DNA of 64,000 bases, from contig JBCBJV010000010.1 of the NCBI GenBank assembly GCA_038522945.1, positions 55,763 through 119,762 on the forward strand, in the 5' to 3' direction. This stretch comes from MED-G105 sp038522945. GTDB taxonomy: Bacteria; Pseudomonadota; Alphaproteobacteria; Caulobacterales; Parvularculaceae. The notes beneath the pieces were generated by a model that was not told the DNA's origin, did not search any database, and saw only the letters and a list, made by a program, of their open reading frames with translations. Positions 52,106 through 60,656 of the stretch are shown piece after piece (the stretch's first letter is position 1; each line of letters begins with the position of its first letter). The translations under genes were made by a program, and so were the position numbers.

Positions 52106-52312
52106 TTAGGCTTCTGGGTTCGAGCGCGTCAAGGCGGCCTCGTCCATCCACATAACTTCCCAGACGTGACCATCCGGGTCCTGAAAGCCTCTGCCGTACA
52201 TGAAACCGTGATCCTGCGGCGCGCGCCAGCCGGTCGTGCCGTGAGCGTCAGACGGAGAAGAGATAGCGACGGTTTTTTCTGCGCTAATGTTCGAAAACGA
52301 CTGGACCTGCGC
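52106..52312 (-). pseudogene. Remnant of a VOC/glyoxalase-family gene
   Basis: The frame before a TAA at 52106 reads TVAISSPSDAHGTTGW, then APQDHGFMYGRGFQDPDGHV and WEVMWMDEAALTRSN, the typical end of a small VOC protein. Upstream a TAG interrupts the frame near 52313, no start codon is present, and the N-terminal half is missing; a stretch between SSPSD and APQDHG also seems shortened. Confidence 0.75.
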
Positions 52313-52404
52313 CTAATCCGGTTATCGCCAAACGACGCGCGCTCTGGCGGCGCGACGCCAAGTATCAAGCAAAATATTGAGGTCGCATACGGGTGCGGAC
52401 GTCG

Positions 52405-53181
52405 CTACTCCGGCGTATTAAAACCAGCCGCCTCCAAGATCTCATCCGTCGGCGTTGTCGCTAGGGTCGCTGCGGTTTCACCAGTCGCCGCAATGGCCTG
52501 ATCAGCGATGTACGTTCCAGCGCGATAGCCGATCCATTTTCGACCGTCCGGATGTTCGAACATCCAAATTCCATAATCCCGGAAATCCGGCACGGGGATC
52601 AATTCCTCCACCCAAGCCGGAACAACTTCTGGATCATATTGCCCCCATAATGGGTTTGCATCTGCGGCGTCGCGTTCAAAGGCTGTCGCAAGCCCCTCGG
52701 CCACGACCGCATCGATCATGCGTTGGCCGGTAGTTCCGCCCTCAAACGTCCATCCACGCACGAGGTGATGGATTTCGTGAAAAAGCGTCTCTCGCAACGT
52801 GTTCGCAGCGTTTTCGGCGACGCCGCCCTCGAATGTCGGATCCACAATCCAAGTCACGCGGCCAGGCGCAAGGGCGGCCCCGCTGCTGCCAAGTTCAGGA
52901 ATAACCTGGTCGCCCGTGGCAATTACGATTTCGACTGTATTGGGCGCGCCAGGAAGAACGGCGGCGATTTCTGGAATGGTTGCGTCGACGATCTTTTGAA
53001 TGGTCGCTCGATCAGTTTCAGTGAACGTGTAGCTCTCATTATCGTCGAACGTCACCGTTACGCCACTAACGTTTTCTTGATCTGCTGCAATCGCGAACTC
53101 AGATGCAGCGAATATGGCGAATAACAGTCCAGTCAGAACTCTTATGAATGTCACGGATTTGTTCCCCTTGCGGCGGGCCAT
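52405..53181 (-). CDS. Secreted or membrane-anchored putative zinc peptidase (DUF2268-like)
   Basis: The 258-residue protein has a signal or anchor (about 11-32, VLTGLLFAIFAASEFAIAA) and HExxH in RETLFHEIHHLVRGW, with VVAEGLATAFERDAADAN downstream as the likely third ligand region. This resembles the DUF2268 predicted Zn-protease family. The ATG at 53181 is chosen because it places the signal at the N-terminus; the frame is open for 54 codons before it. Confidence 0.75.
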   Translation of the reverse strand: MARRKGNKSVTFIRVLTGLLFAIFAASEFAIAADQENVSGVTVTFDDNESYTFTETDRATIQKIVDATIPEIAAVLPGAPNTVEIVIATGDQVIPELGSSGAALAPGRVTWIVDPTFEGGVAENAANTLRETLFHEIHHLVRGWTFEGGTTGQRMIDAVVAEGLATAFERDAADANPLWGQYDPEVVPAWVEELIPVPDFRDYGIWMFEHPDGRKWIGYRAGTYIADQAIAATGETAATLATTPTDEILEAAGFNTPE

Positions 53182-53286
53182 TTGCGATGCTCGCCACTGA
53201 ACGCGCAGAAGTCCAATTCGGTCGCAACGAAAACGCCATCCCTCAACCGGCGTATCGCGCGATCTTATCAGCTCTGCCGCTTTTAA

Positions 53287-53317
53287 GCGACCAACAGCTG
53301 AGCGGCTGAAGACGCCC
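53287..53317. repeat. Dispersed 31-base repeat, copy 2
   Basis: This matches 50954-50984 with three differences (core ACAGCTGAGCGGC, then AAGACGCCC). Both lie in gene-poor spacers on the same strand, 2.3 kb apart. Confidence 0.6.
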
Positions 53318-53607
53318 CAAAACGGTCGCTGGGGCTTTGGCACGAAATCGCCAGAAGCGGTCGTTGCAATTTTGTGAGGGAATGTCCGGGTTTTAATTTA
53401 CTTTTGCTGTAACCATGGCATTTTTTCGATCCCGATAACACTATTATTAATCCGGTCTCATCCCGACGGTCGATAACGGATGCAGGGATGTGTCTCCTCC
53501 TCGCCCATCTCGCCGAAAGCTTCAGTGTCTGAGTTGGGGCGAGGACTGGCCTCTGGCGGCGCGATCTCCCGATAGGCCGATTATCTGCAAAATTAATCTG
53601 GTTGTAA

Positions 53608-53784
53608 TTACTGTTTGGGTGCCTGAACTATGCGTAAAAGCTGGCCGCTCGGCGTTTCAGTATAGTTGAGTCCGCCATCCACGCTTGGCAGAAGGAGCGT
53701 GTCGGTCAGCATGTAGAGCGCTCCGTCCGGTGCGACGTAGCTATGCCCCGACAATGGGGCAATTTGCAGTCGGATACTGCTGGC
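53608..53784 (-). pseudogene. C-terminal remnant of a sugar/aldose dehydrogenase-like beta-propeller gene
   Basis: The frame before TAA at 53608 reads GHSYVAPDGALYMLTDTLLL, then PSVDGGLNYTETPSGQLLRI and VQAPKQ. This is like the last blade of PQQ-type soluble aldose dehydrogenases (glucose/sorbosone dehydrogenase family). A TAG bounds it upstream near 53785 and no start codon exists. The rest of the gene is absent. Confidence 0.6.
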
Positions 53785-53809
53785 CTATATAAATCCTGGT
53801 GGAAATTAC

Positions 53810-54577
53810 ATGACCAGAAACAGTTCGAACAAAAAATCTGTAGCGCGGAATCAAATTTCTCTTGATGACGTATTGGAAGACCTTTTTGGCCTAAGCTTCC
53901 GCGCTATCGCAACCCTCATTACGTTGTTTAATCGGCCAGCGGACTACTATGCGGCGGTATTCGAAAAAGATTGGGGCGGCCGGTTTACACCCTCCATGCG
54001 CATGTGGCTCTCGCTGTTTGCGCTTCTGTCCTTTCTCCAATTCATATGGCTACGTACTGATAGCCCTCTAGTCGCCAATATTGCCTCCGATATTGTTGAT
54101 TCAGGTTTCGATTTGCCGATCGGTATGACTGCTGATGAGCTTGGCCAGAAGGTGTATGTCACGGCTTATACCGCCTACCCGGTGTTTGCGCTGATCGGTC
54201 TGACGCTTGGCGGCATGCTCTATCCCTTCTGGGGAACGGGGCACACCTCCGCGACGCGAGTACGGTCGACGTTTGCAACCCTCATTCCTAGCTCAATTGC
54301 CATGTTGTTGTTGCTGATTCTGACAATCAGGCTTTCACCCGATCAGATGGTGACATTTATTCTACTGGCGCCAGTGATCAGCGGGCTGTTCGACTTCACA
54401 ACGTCTGTCCGCGGGGCCTTCCCCTCAAGTGGTATAGTAATCCGAATTTTTCGTGCTTTCGGTCTGGCGGGATGGGTCTTTTTGCTTACTACAGGATGTT
54501 CAGTACTGTCCGGTGTATTTGCGCTGGCAATTGTCGATATTCAGACCGGTGTTCCATTGATCTTTCGTGGCGGCTGA
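53810..54577 (+). CDS. Multi-pass membrane protein, unknown
   Basis: The 255-residue protein starts with a polar segment, then LFNRPADYYAAVFEKDWGGR and FTPSMRMWLSLFALLSFLQF, and has five membrane helices in all. The layout, a short cytosolic part and a 'RF(T)PSMR' membrane entry, is somewhat like DUF3667-type proteins, but I am not sure of the family. A TATATAAA sequence 30 bases upstream and GGTGG before the ATG fit its own promoter. Confidence 0.7.
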   Translation: MTRNSSNKKSVARNQISLDDVLEDLFGLSFRAIATLITLFNRPADYYAAVFEKDWGGRFTPSMRMWLSLFALLSFLQFIWLRTDSPLVANIASDIVDSGFDLPIGMTADELGQKVYVTAYTAYPVFALIGLTLGGMLYPFWGTGHTSATRVRSTFATLIPSSIAMLLLLILTIRLSPDQMVTFILLAPVISGLFDFTTSVRGAFPSSGIVIRIFRAFGLAGWVFLLTTGCSVLSGVFALAIVDIQTGVPLIFRGG

Positions 54578-54597
54578 CGCCAACATTATGAGAATAT

Positions 54598-55164
54598 TCA
54601 AGCTTTAGCCGAGCGACGCCTCCGCTCGATCGCTGCCATCACAAAGGTTGCAAGCATCGCTGCGGGGATCATCACACTGAGGGCTAGAATTGCTATTACA
54701 ATCGTCGTTGGCACTTGAGGCCCCAATGACTCCGCCAATTGTCGCGCGGGTCCTGTTCCTAAATGCGCGATCAACAAGTTATTGATGATTGCAAATGTTC
54801 GAAAGGCAAAGAACGCAACTGGTAACACCAGAAACTGGAACGCGGCGCGGCCGCGAAAGCGCTTAAGGAACGGGGTAAAAACTACGCCCGGGTTCAGCCA
54901 ATCTGCGAATGACCGCCATGGCTGGTGAAGATACGGTTCAGGTATCGCGTGCCGATTCACTACAGCGAAGCTCGCCATGCCAAGAACCGCGACGAGCCCC
55001 AGAAGATTTAGCTTTATCGCCGCCGCGATATCGAACTCGCCTCTCACATCTATCGCTAGTGCGTTGCCTTCACGTCCGCCTGCGTCGAGCGCCGCGAAAG
55101 TCGAGGCGAAGTCTAATCCCGCTAATACGATGAATGCTAACGAAAAACCTATGACAATGCCCAT
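54598..55164 (-). CDS. Multi-pass membrane protein, DUF5658-like
   Basis: The 188-residue protein starts MGIVIGFSLAFIVLAGLDFA and has FASTFAALDAGGREGNALAI, similar to the DUF5658 pattern (D-x-x-S/T-T and G-x-E-x-N). Four membrane helices follow. GGAGGG is well placed for the ATG at 55164. It is 24 bases after the small secreted gene and converges with the 53810-54577 gene. Confidence 0.7.
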   Translation of the reverse strand: MGIVIGFSLAFIVLAGLDFASTFAALDAGGREGNALAIDVRGEFDIAAAIKLNLLGLVAVLGMASFAVVNRHAIPEPYLHQPWRSFADWLNPGVVFTPFLKRFRGRAAFQFLVLPVAFFAFRTFAIINNLLIAHLGTGPARQLAESLGPQVPTTIVIAILALSVMIPAAMLATFVMAAIERRRRSAKA

Positions 55165-55188
55165 GAGATTCCCTCCCAAAACGCTTCT

Positions 55189-55401
55189 TTAGCGGAATAA
55201 TAATTGAAGAAGAAGACCATCAAACTCAGAGCTAGATGGTTCGGTCGCTGCGATTGCGGAACGAAGATCAGCTTGTCGTTGTTTATAATATTCAATTCGA
55301 GAGCTTAAATCGGGCACTGCTTGCGCATTCGCTGAGCCAACAAACACAATGAAGCCAGATACGAACGAAAAGATCGCAGTTAACGATGATTTGAAAGACA
55401 T
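55189..55401 (-). CDS. Small secreted protein
   Basis: The 70-residue product has a clear signal peptide (SLTAIFSFVSGFIVFVGSANA) and a mature part of about 43 residues that is helical and charged (DLSSRIEYYKQRQADLRSAI). GGGGG lies before the ATG. No family is recognised. It is 24 bases upstream of the membrane protein gene and probably shares its transcript. Confidence 0.7.
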   Translation of the reverse strand: MSFKSSLTAIFSFVSGFIVFVGSANAQAVPDLSSRIEYYKQRQADLRSAIAATEPSSSEFDGLLLQLLFR

Positions 55402-55510
55402 TTTTCCCCCATGATTTCAGCTCGGAGAGAGCGTCGATGAATACACCTAGCGCTTATAGCACCGGCAGGGGCCGCACAAAATAGATCTCGATAACACTAT
55501 TGATAATAGC

Positions 55511-55590
55511 GTCTCATTTCATTGTTAAGCAGCAGTAATTAATGCGCATCACGTGCGCATAATTACGAGTCAATCGCACTGAAATGAGAC
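55511..55590. repeat. Nested inverted repeat, possible mobile-element remnant or structured RNA
   Basis: The outer arms GTCTCATTTCA and TGAAATGAGAC match perfectly over 11 bases. Inside, TAATTAATGCGCA and TGCGCATAATTA form a second dyad with one unmatched base. A third GTCTCAT follows at 55607. The left flank (55485-55517) resembles 53431-53462. Confidence 0.6.
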
Positions 55591-55615
55591 ATTATTCAGG
55601 AATTATGTCTCATCA

Positions 55616-55980
55616 CAAAAGTCTTGAAGTCGGCTTCTTCGTCATATGTTCGATTGTCAGGTCACAAAGAATTTTCATGTCCGGAATGCGTGGTGAATTT
55701 GCCGTTTTCAAGAGAGGTTCGAACGGCTCAAAAGGGCCAATACCAGCCGTTCGCCATGTTCCACGAGCGTCCTATCATCGCCCACAACGGTCGTTCGGCG
55801 AGCCGCGGGAGATAACTAATGCCCGTAGCTTCCGGTCATTTTAGTTGGGTTTGGACCCTTAGGCAGTTGGGTGACGGACCTGGCGCGTGTTAGCCCCATT
55901 GTTCGGTATCGAATCGTTCGGTAGCGCAATGCCGGTTGGCCTCGCGCTAACAACCGGTCCGGCGAGCAGGGCTTAGGGCG
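55616..55980. other. Spacer without recognised gene
   Basis: Short frames occur, one with HKEFSCPECVV (55624-55815), but none has a family or good initiation context. CCGGTT and AACCGG at 55931-55957 can pair, so a structured RNA is possible. Confidence 0.35.
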
Positions 55981-55982
55981 AC

Positions 55983-56003
55983 ACCCCAGGCGGGGTTTCC
56001 TTT
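55983..56003 (+). terminator. Small GC hairpin with T-rich tail
   Basis: ACCCC and GGGGT enclose AGGC and are followed by TTCCTTTAATTAAT. No plus-strand gene ends nearby, so if it is a terminator it would end an untranslated RNA from the spacer before it. Confidence 0.35.
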
Positions 56004-56129
56004 AATTAATCCTGAGAGCAACAGTTTGCCTGCCGTGGCGCGCAATTTTCACTTCTTTTTGCCGCAAAGACGTCATGCTATGGAGGTGATCATCGCCGAT
56101 ATAGAAGCGTCGCGTTCCGTCAGAGAGTT

Positions 56130-58505
56130 ATGGCAAAGCCACCAACAAAACGTCCTCCCTCCGCAAGCCGGACCGCCGCCCGGCGCCCGTCCAAACGCCA
56201 TGGCCCATCTGTGAAAAAGACAAAGGCCAAAGCGAGCGGAAAATCCGAAGCGCCAAAGGCCGCCATTCGAAAGGCAACAAGTGGAAAAGCGGGAGGCGGA
56301 AAAGCGGGAAGCACCAAACAGAGTGTAACCCGAAAAGCGACGGCAAAGCCGACACACCGGAACGCCCAAGGCGCCCGCCAACAATCCCGTCAAAAATCCC
56401 GCCAACAATCCCGTCAAAAATCGGGCGCCCTGCCCGGCCTTGGGACGGTTATCTGGTCTCGCGCAGCGGATGCTTTGGGCGGGATCAAACAGCGGCTTGT
56501 CGCCGCCAGCCCATCGACCAATAAGTCGAAAAAGAAACCGTCCCCAAAACGCAAAACCACCCGTCGCAAAAGGAAGGCCGCCCAAGGCGCGCTCTTCAAA
56601 GGCTTCTGGAAGGAAGCTGCATTCGCGGCTGTCTCGACGGGTTTCATCGCAGCGGGCGCGGCCCTTTACGTCGCGTTTGAAGTTCTGGCCCCCGTTCCGC
56701 CGGAAGGGTCAGACCTTTGGGCCGTCAACCGCCTGCCCTCCGTTGTGATCCTCGATCGCAACGGCAATGAACTCGCCGCCCGTGGGGCCCGATATGGCGA
56801 AAGCGTTTCCGTCGATGAGCTGCCGCCCTATCTCGTCAAAGCCTTTCTCTCCACCGAAGACCGCCGTTTTTATTCCCATATCGGCGTCGACGCGCGCGGG
56901 ATCACCCGGGCCTTCTTCACCAATCTTCGCTCTGGCGCGATTGAAGAAGGCGGCTCAACGATTACCCAACAGCTTGCCCGCAATCTCTTTCTGTCCCCGG
57001 AGCAAAGCTATGTCCGAAAAGCAAAAGAGGCGCTCCTCGCGATCTGGATCGAAGGTCGGTACACGAAGGACCAGATCCTCTCCCTCTATCTAAACCGGAT
57101 TTACATGGGCGCAGGCGCCTATGGCATTGAAAGTGCCGCGCGGACTTATTTTAACAAATCGGCGCGGGACGTGACCCTTTCCGAAGCGGTGATGCTGGCA
57201 GGCTTGCCCAAAGCACCGTCAGCTCTTGCGCCCACTCTCAACCCATTCGGCGCCCAGGATCGGGCCCTGGAGGTATTGGAAAACCTGCGCGAGACCGGAG
57301 AGATCAGCGATGAACAAGCCCGCGAGGCTCGCACAACACCGCCAGTGATTCTGGCCAGCAATACCGATTCCGACCTTGGTTATTTCTTCGATTATATCTC
57401 GGCTGAGGCGCGCCAAATCGCCGGGCCAGACGCCGTTGATCTGGTTGTGCGGACGACCCTCGATCCCGACATGCAGCGCGGCGCAGAAAAAGCCGTGAGC
57501 GATATCCTCAGTGTGGACACGAAGATCGCAGGCGCCACCCAAGCGGGCCTTGTGGCGTTCGACAACAAAACCGGTGCCATGCGCGCCATGGTGGGCGGAC
57601 GGAACTATGTGGAGAGCCAGTTCAATCGTGTGACAAGCGCGCGCCGTCAGCCAGGGTCTGCGTTTAAACCCTTTATCTTCGCCGCCGCTTTTGAAAACGG
57701 CTTTTCCCCGGGGAGCCGGTTCGTCGATCAGCCGATCAACATTGCTGGCTGGCAGCCCAAGAATTATTCCAATAAGTATCTGGGCTCAGTGCGCCTGACC
57801 GAAGCCATGGCGAAGTCCATTAACACCGTCGCGGTCCAGGTCTCTGAACAGGTGGGCCGGGACAAAGTCATCAATATGGCAGGCCGTTTGGGCTTCAAGT
57901 CAGAGATCCCTGAAAAAGAAGCGGGCATCGCCCTTGGCGGCTTCAACGCAACATTGGAAGAACTGACCGCCGCATACATGCCGTTCGCCCGGGGTGGCCT
58001 CGGCGTCAGCCCTTACGCCATTGAGCGTATCGAGGATGGGCGTGGAACGGTCCTTTTTAAGCACGCATCGGCTGCGTCAGAACGGGTTCTGCCCAAGAAA
58101 GTCGCCACCGATATGACGCATACGCTCTATCAGGTGATGTCAAACGGTACCGGTCGGCGCGCGAACCTCGGCAATCGCCAGGCCGCTGGCAAGACCGGGA
58201 CCACCAATGACTGGCGCGACGCCTGGTTTGTGGGGTACACGGCGCAACTCACAGCGGGTGTCTGGGTTGGTAATGACGATTATCAGCCAATGGAAAAAGT
58301 GACCGGCGGCACATTGCCAGCCGAAATCTGGAAGGGTTTCATGGTCTCCGCCCATGAAGGCGCCCCGCGCCTGAGGCTGGACGGTGCATACGCCGCGCCA
58401 ACCTATAATGACGAGAACGTGCTCATGAGCTTCTACGGCGAAATCGCCCGCGGCTTTACCCGGGTGCGCCGCGACGGCAATGAAGACCGTGGAGCACGGC
58501 AGTAA
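56130..58505 (+). CDS. Class A penicillin-binding protein, PBP1A-like
   Basis: The 791-residue bifunctional enzyme polymerises and cross-links peptidoglycan. An unusually long, Lys/Arg/Ser-rich cytosolic head (about 1-165), with a repeated RQQSRQKS segment, precedes one membrane helix (about 172-192). The glycosyltransferase domain has EDRRFYSHIGVDARGITRAF and GGSTITQQLARNLFLSPEQS. The transpeptidase domain has the Ser-x-x-Lys in RRQPGSAFKPFIFAA, SIN in MAKSINTVAVQVSE and KTG in AAGKTGTTNDWRDAWFVGY. No partner is encoded nearby. Confidence 0.95.
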   Translation: MAKPPTKRPPSASRTAARRPSKRHGPSVKKTKAKASGKSEAPKAAIRKATSGKAGGGKAGSTKQSVTRKATAKPTHRNAQGARQQSRQKSRQQSRQKSGALPGLGTVIWSRAADALGGIKQRLVAASPSTNKSKKKPSPKRKTTRRKRKAAQGALFKGFWKEAAFAAVSTGFIAAGAALYVAFEVLAPVPPEGSDLWAVNRLPSVVILDRNGNELAARGARYGESVSVDELPPYLVKAFLSTEDRRFYSHIGVDARGITRAFFTNLRSGAIEEGGSTITQQLARNLFLSPEQSYVRKAKEALLAIWIEGRYTKDQILSLYLNRIYMGAGAYGIESAARTYFNKSARDVTLSEAVMLAGLPKAPSALAPTLNPFGAQDRALEVLENLRETGEISDEQAREARTTPPVILASNTDSDLGYFFDYISAEARQIAGPDAVDLVVRTTLDPDMQRGAEKAVSDILSVDTKIAGATQAGLVAFDNKTGAMRAMVGGRNYVESQFNRVTSARRQPGSAFKPFIFAAAFENGFSPGSRFVDQPINIAGWQPKNYSNKYLGSVRLTEAMAKSINTVAVQVSEQVGRDKVINMAGRLGFKSEIPEKEAGIALGGFNATLEELTAAYMPFARGGLGVSPYAIERIEDGRGTVLFKHASAASERVLPKKVATDMTHTLYQVMSNGTGRRANLGNRQAAGKTGTTNDWRDAWFVGYTAQLTAGVWVGNDDYQPMEKVTGGTLPAEIWKGFMVSAHEGAPRLRLDGAYAAPTYNDENVLMSFYGEIARGFTRVRRDGNEDRGARQ

Positions 58506-58634
58506 AGGTGTCGGTCGTGATGTGCCTCACCTTATTCGGGGCCCCCGCGCGAATTCATGATACAGCAACGTTGAAACGCCGAGACAGCGAACACTCACAT
58601 TGCCTGTGATACCGACACCGCCTAATCATCTGAC

Positions 58635-59078
58635 ATGGCCAATCAAACCGACCGTACGCGGCGATCCATTTCAACGCTTCTCCATGTTCTGAAGATCATG
58701 GAGCGAGACGTGCCAACCGCCCATGATCGGTTCAAATCCCATCCCAGCGACATTGGCGCGTTGCACTTCATCGGCGACAATCCCGGATGCCAAGCACGTG
58801 CCCTCGCGGATCATCTCGGCGTCGCAGCAACAACGGTTTCCAGCTTGCTGGATCGCCTCGAGCGCGCCGGACTCATTGCTCGAGAAAGACCACCGGAAAA
58901 CCGCCGCGCAATTGCCCTTTCCTTGAGCGTGATTGGCCTTGAAGTAAGGGACGCGATTATCAGCGAAGAGCTGGACAACGCAAAACGCATTCTCGCTGCC
59001 CTGCCCCGCGGCCGCAGGGAAGAATTCGTTTCCTCCCTTGAGACGATTGCAGCACGGCTGTCACAGGACGAGACGTAA
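58635..59078 (+). CDS. MarR-family transcriptional regulator
   Basis: The 147-residue protein has the winged-helix core with ALADHLGVAATTVSSLLDRL and ERAGLIARERPPENRRAIAL, in which the D-x-R-type wing is replaced by a shorter loop. Two operator-like dyads lie just after its stop, before the secreted beta-propeller gene, which suggests it controls that gene. Confidence 0.92.
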   Translation: MANQTDRTRRSISTLLHVLKIMERDVPTAHDRFKSHPSDIGALHFIGDNPGCQARALADHLGVAATTVSSLLDRLERAGLIARERPPENRRAIALSLSVIGLEVRDAIISEELDNAKRILAALPRGRREEFVSSLETIAARLSQDET

Positions 59079-59085
59079 CCCAAAA

Positions 59086-59119
59086 AATACGATTGTCGTA
59101 TTATACGTTGTTCGTTATA
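59086..59119. promoter_or_regulatory. Two adjacent operator-like dyads
   Basis: AATACGA-TTG-TCGTATT (59086-59102) is perfect. A second, imperfect copy TATACG-TTGTT-CGTTATA (59102-59119) follows at once. The element is 48 bases before the beta-propeller ATG at 59167, between it and the MarR gene. Size and symmetry fit MarR-type operators. Confidence 0.6.
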
Positions 59120-59166
59120 TTGATCTTGACCCTTGCTCTGCAGTCGGTTCAATGAAGGGAACACCC

Positions 59167-60504
59167 ATGAAAAAACGTATGCTAAAGTCGGTCTTTGCCG
59201 TTGCTGCAGCGATAAGTGGAAATCTTAGCTTGGCCTGGGGTCAGCTACCGGATGGGTGGGATGGCGACCGCCTTCTGGCGCTTGTCGATGGCGACATGGC
59301 CGCGACCGCCTATGCCGATGGTAAGCTCCACCCGATCCCCACGGCTAAAGACGTACTTTTTTCTATCCCTCAGGTCGTACCTTCAGAAGAAACAACGCGT
59401 GCACAGAATACCGCAAGTGTTCCCAATACGGTCATGGGCTGGCCGGGATCAATGGTTGTCTCCACTGATCAGCGTTTCGCCTACATCGTTTCGAGCCGGG
59501 GCAGCGTGGCGAAGTCAGTCTCAGAGTTTGACGATGGCGTCTTCTCCGGCATGCCCGTCACCGAGACGCTGAGCGTTATTGATCTTTCAACAATGACACT
59601 GGCGGCCGAACAATCCGTCTGCCGCAAGCCCATGTCGGTGGACATTGCACCGGATAGCAGTTGGTTATTGGTTACTTGTGGCGACGCCACGCAGGAACTG
59701 GCCATTGTGCCACTGGTAGATGGCTTGCCCGAACCACCGCGCGCCATTGATTTGGATCTAGTATCGTACTCTGAACGCGACGTGGACGCTGGCGCAACTT
59801 ACGGCAAGGTGCATCCAAGCGGTGCTTCCGCTGCAATTGTCCTTAGCAATCGGGCCGTCGGCCTCGTGCGCTTTGAGCAGGACGCCGAAGGGGTCCCGCT
59901 GGACGGCGTCGCCGAGGCTCCAATCGAAACGAAAAGATGGCTCTCTGTGGGGCGGTGGACCAAGTCAGGCAATCATTTTTTGGTGGCCGACACAGGTTGG
60001 GGACCGGCGGCCACCGATGCGGTGATGAACAAAAACAGCGATATCGTTTCTTTTGCTCTGTCCCCTGACGATATCCGGCGAGGTGTGGTCTCAACGGCAA
60101 GGGTCTCCAAAAGTCCGGAGGCCATGGAGTTCAATCGGGACAAAGACCTTCTCGCTGTGGTCAATATGGAACGGACCTATCTGCCCGGTGGTTTTCCGAC
60201 CGGGCTTTTTCGCCATCGAAAGGCCTCGTCCCTGTCGCTTGTGAAGGTAGACGACGAAACCGGCGAACTGGCGACGCTCGGCAAGCCAATGACTTTTCGC
60301 GGCGTCCTCCCGGAAGATGCAGTCTTTGACGCGGACGGAGACCATATCGCAGTGGTGGTCTATCAGGATCATGGGCGCCCGCGCTCGGACGGGTGGGTGA
60401 CGTTTTTCCGGATCGACGGCACCGGCGACAATCGAAGGCCGGTTGAAACCGGTGTTCGGGTGCCGCTCCCCCGCGGCGGCCATGATCTTGCGGCGATCGA
60501 TTGA
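59167..60504 (+). CDS. Secreted beta-propeller protein
   Basis: The 445-residue protein has a signal peptide (KSVFAVAAAISGNLSLAWG) and a chain of blades such as SMVVSTDQRFAYIVSSRGSV, PMSVDIAPDSSWLLVTCGDA and GDHIAVVVYQDHGRPRSDGW, as in lactonase/YVTN-like seven-bladed propellers. The ATG at 59167 has AAGGGA upstream. Function is unknown; the adjacent MarR regulator and dyads imply induction by a small ligand. Confidence 0.8.
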   Translation: MKKRMLKSVFAVAAAISGNLSLAWGQLPDGWDGDRLLALVDGDMAATAYADGKLHPIPTAKDVLFSIPQVVPSEETTRAQNTASVPNTVMGWPGSMVVSTDQRFAYIVSSRGSVAKSVSEFDDGVFSGMPVTETLSVIDLSTMTLAAEQSVCRKPMSVDIAPDSSWLLVTCGDATQELAIVPLVDGLPEPPRAIDLDLVSYSERDVDAGATYGKVHPSGASAAIVLSNRAVGLVRFEQDAEGVPLDGVAEAPIETKRWLSVGRWTKSGNHFLVADTGWGPAATDAVMNKNSDIVSFALSPDDIRRGVVSTARVSKSPEAMEFNRDKDLLAVVNMERTYLPGGFPTGLFRHRKASSLSLVKVDDETGELATLGKPMTFRGVLPEDAVFDADGDHIAVVVYQDHGRPRSDGWVTFFRIDGTGDNRRPVETGVRVPLPRGGHDLAAID

Positions 60505-60656
60505 CGATCGCCTCAAGTGAATTGGCCGGTCTTGAGTGACCAGATTGGTGAGGCACCCAAAACTGGTAAAACTTGTAAGGCTGGCAAGACTGGCGGGCTC
60601 CTGATAGCGTACCGTGCCGCGCTTCAGGCGACGGCGGGAACTGTCAGCGGGCTATC

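Noticed and set aside
55719..55735. Another GGTTCGAA T-loop-like sequence
   Set aside because: No cloverleaf can be formed with the 70 bases upstream.
58507..58619. Nine-base inverted repeat GGTGTCGGT/ACCGACACC between PBP1A and MarR genes
   Set aside because: Arms are 95 bases apart with no supporting structure; chance is a sufficient explanation.
58731..58745. tRNA T-loop-like GGTTCAAATCC
   Set aside because: It is inside the MarR gene and no acceptor or anticodon arms can be built around it.
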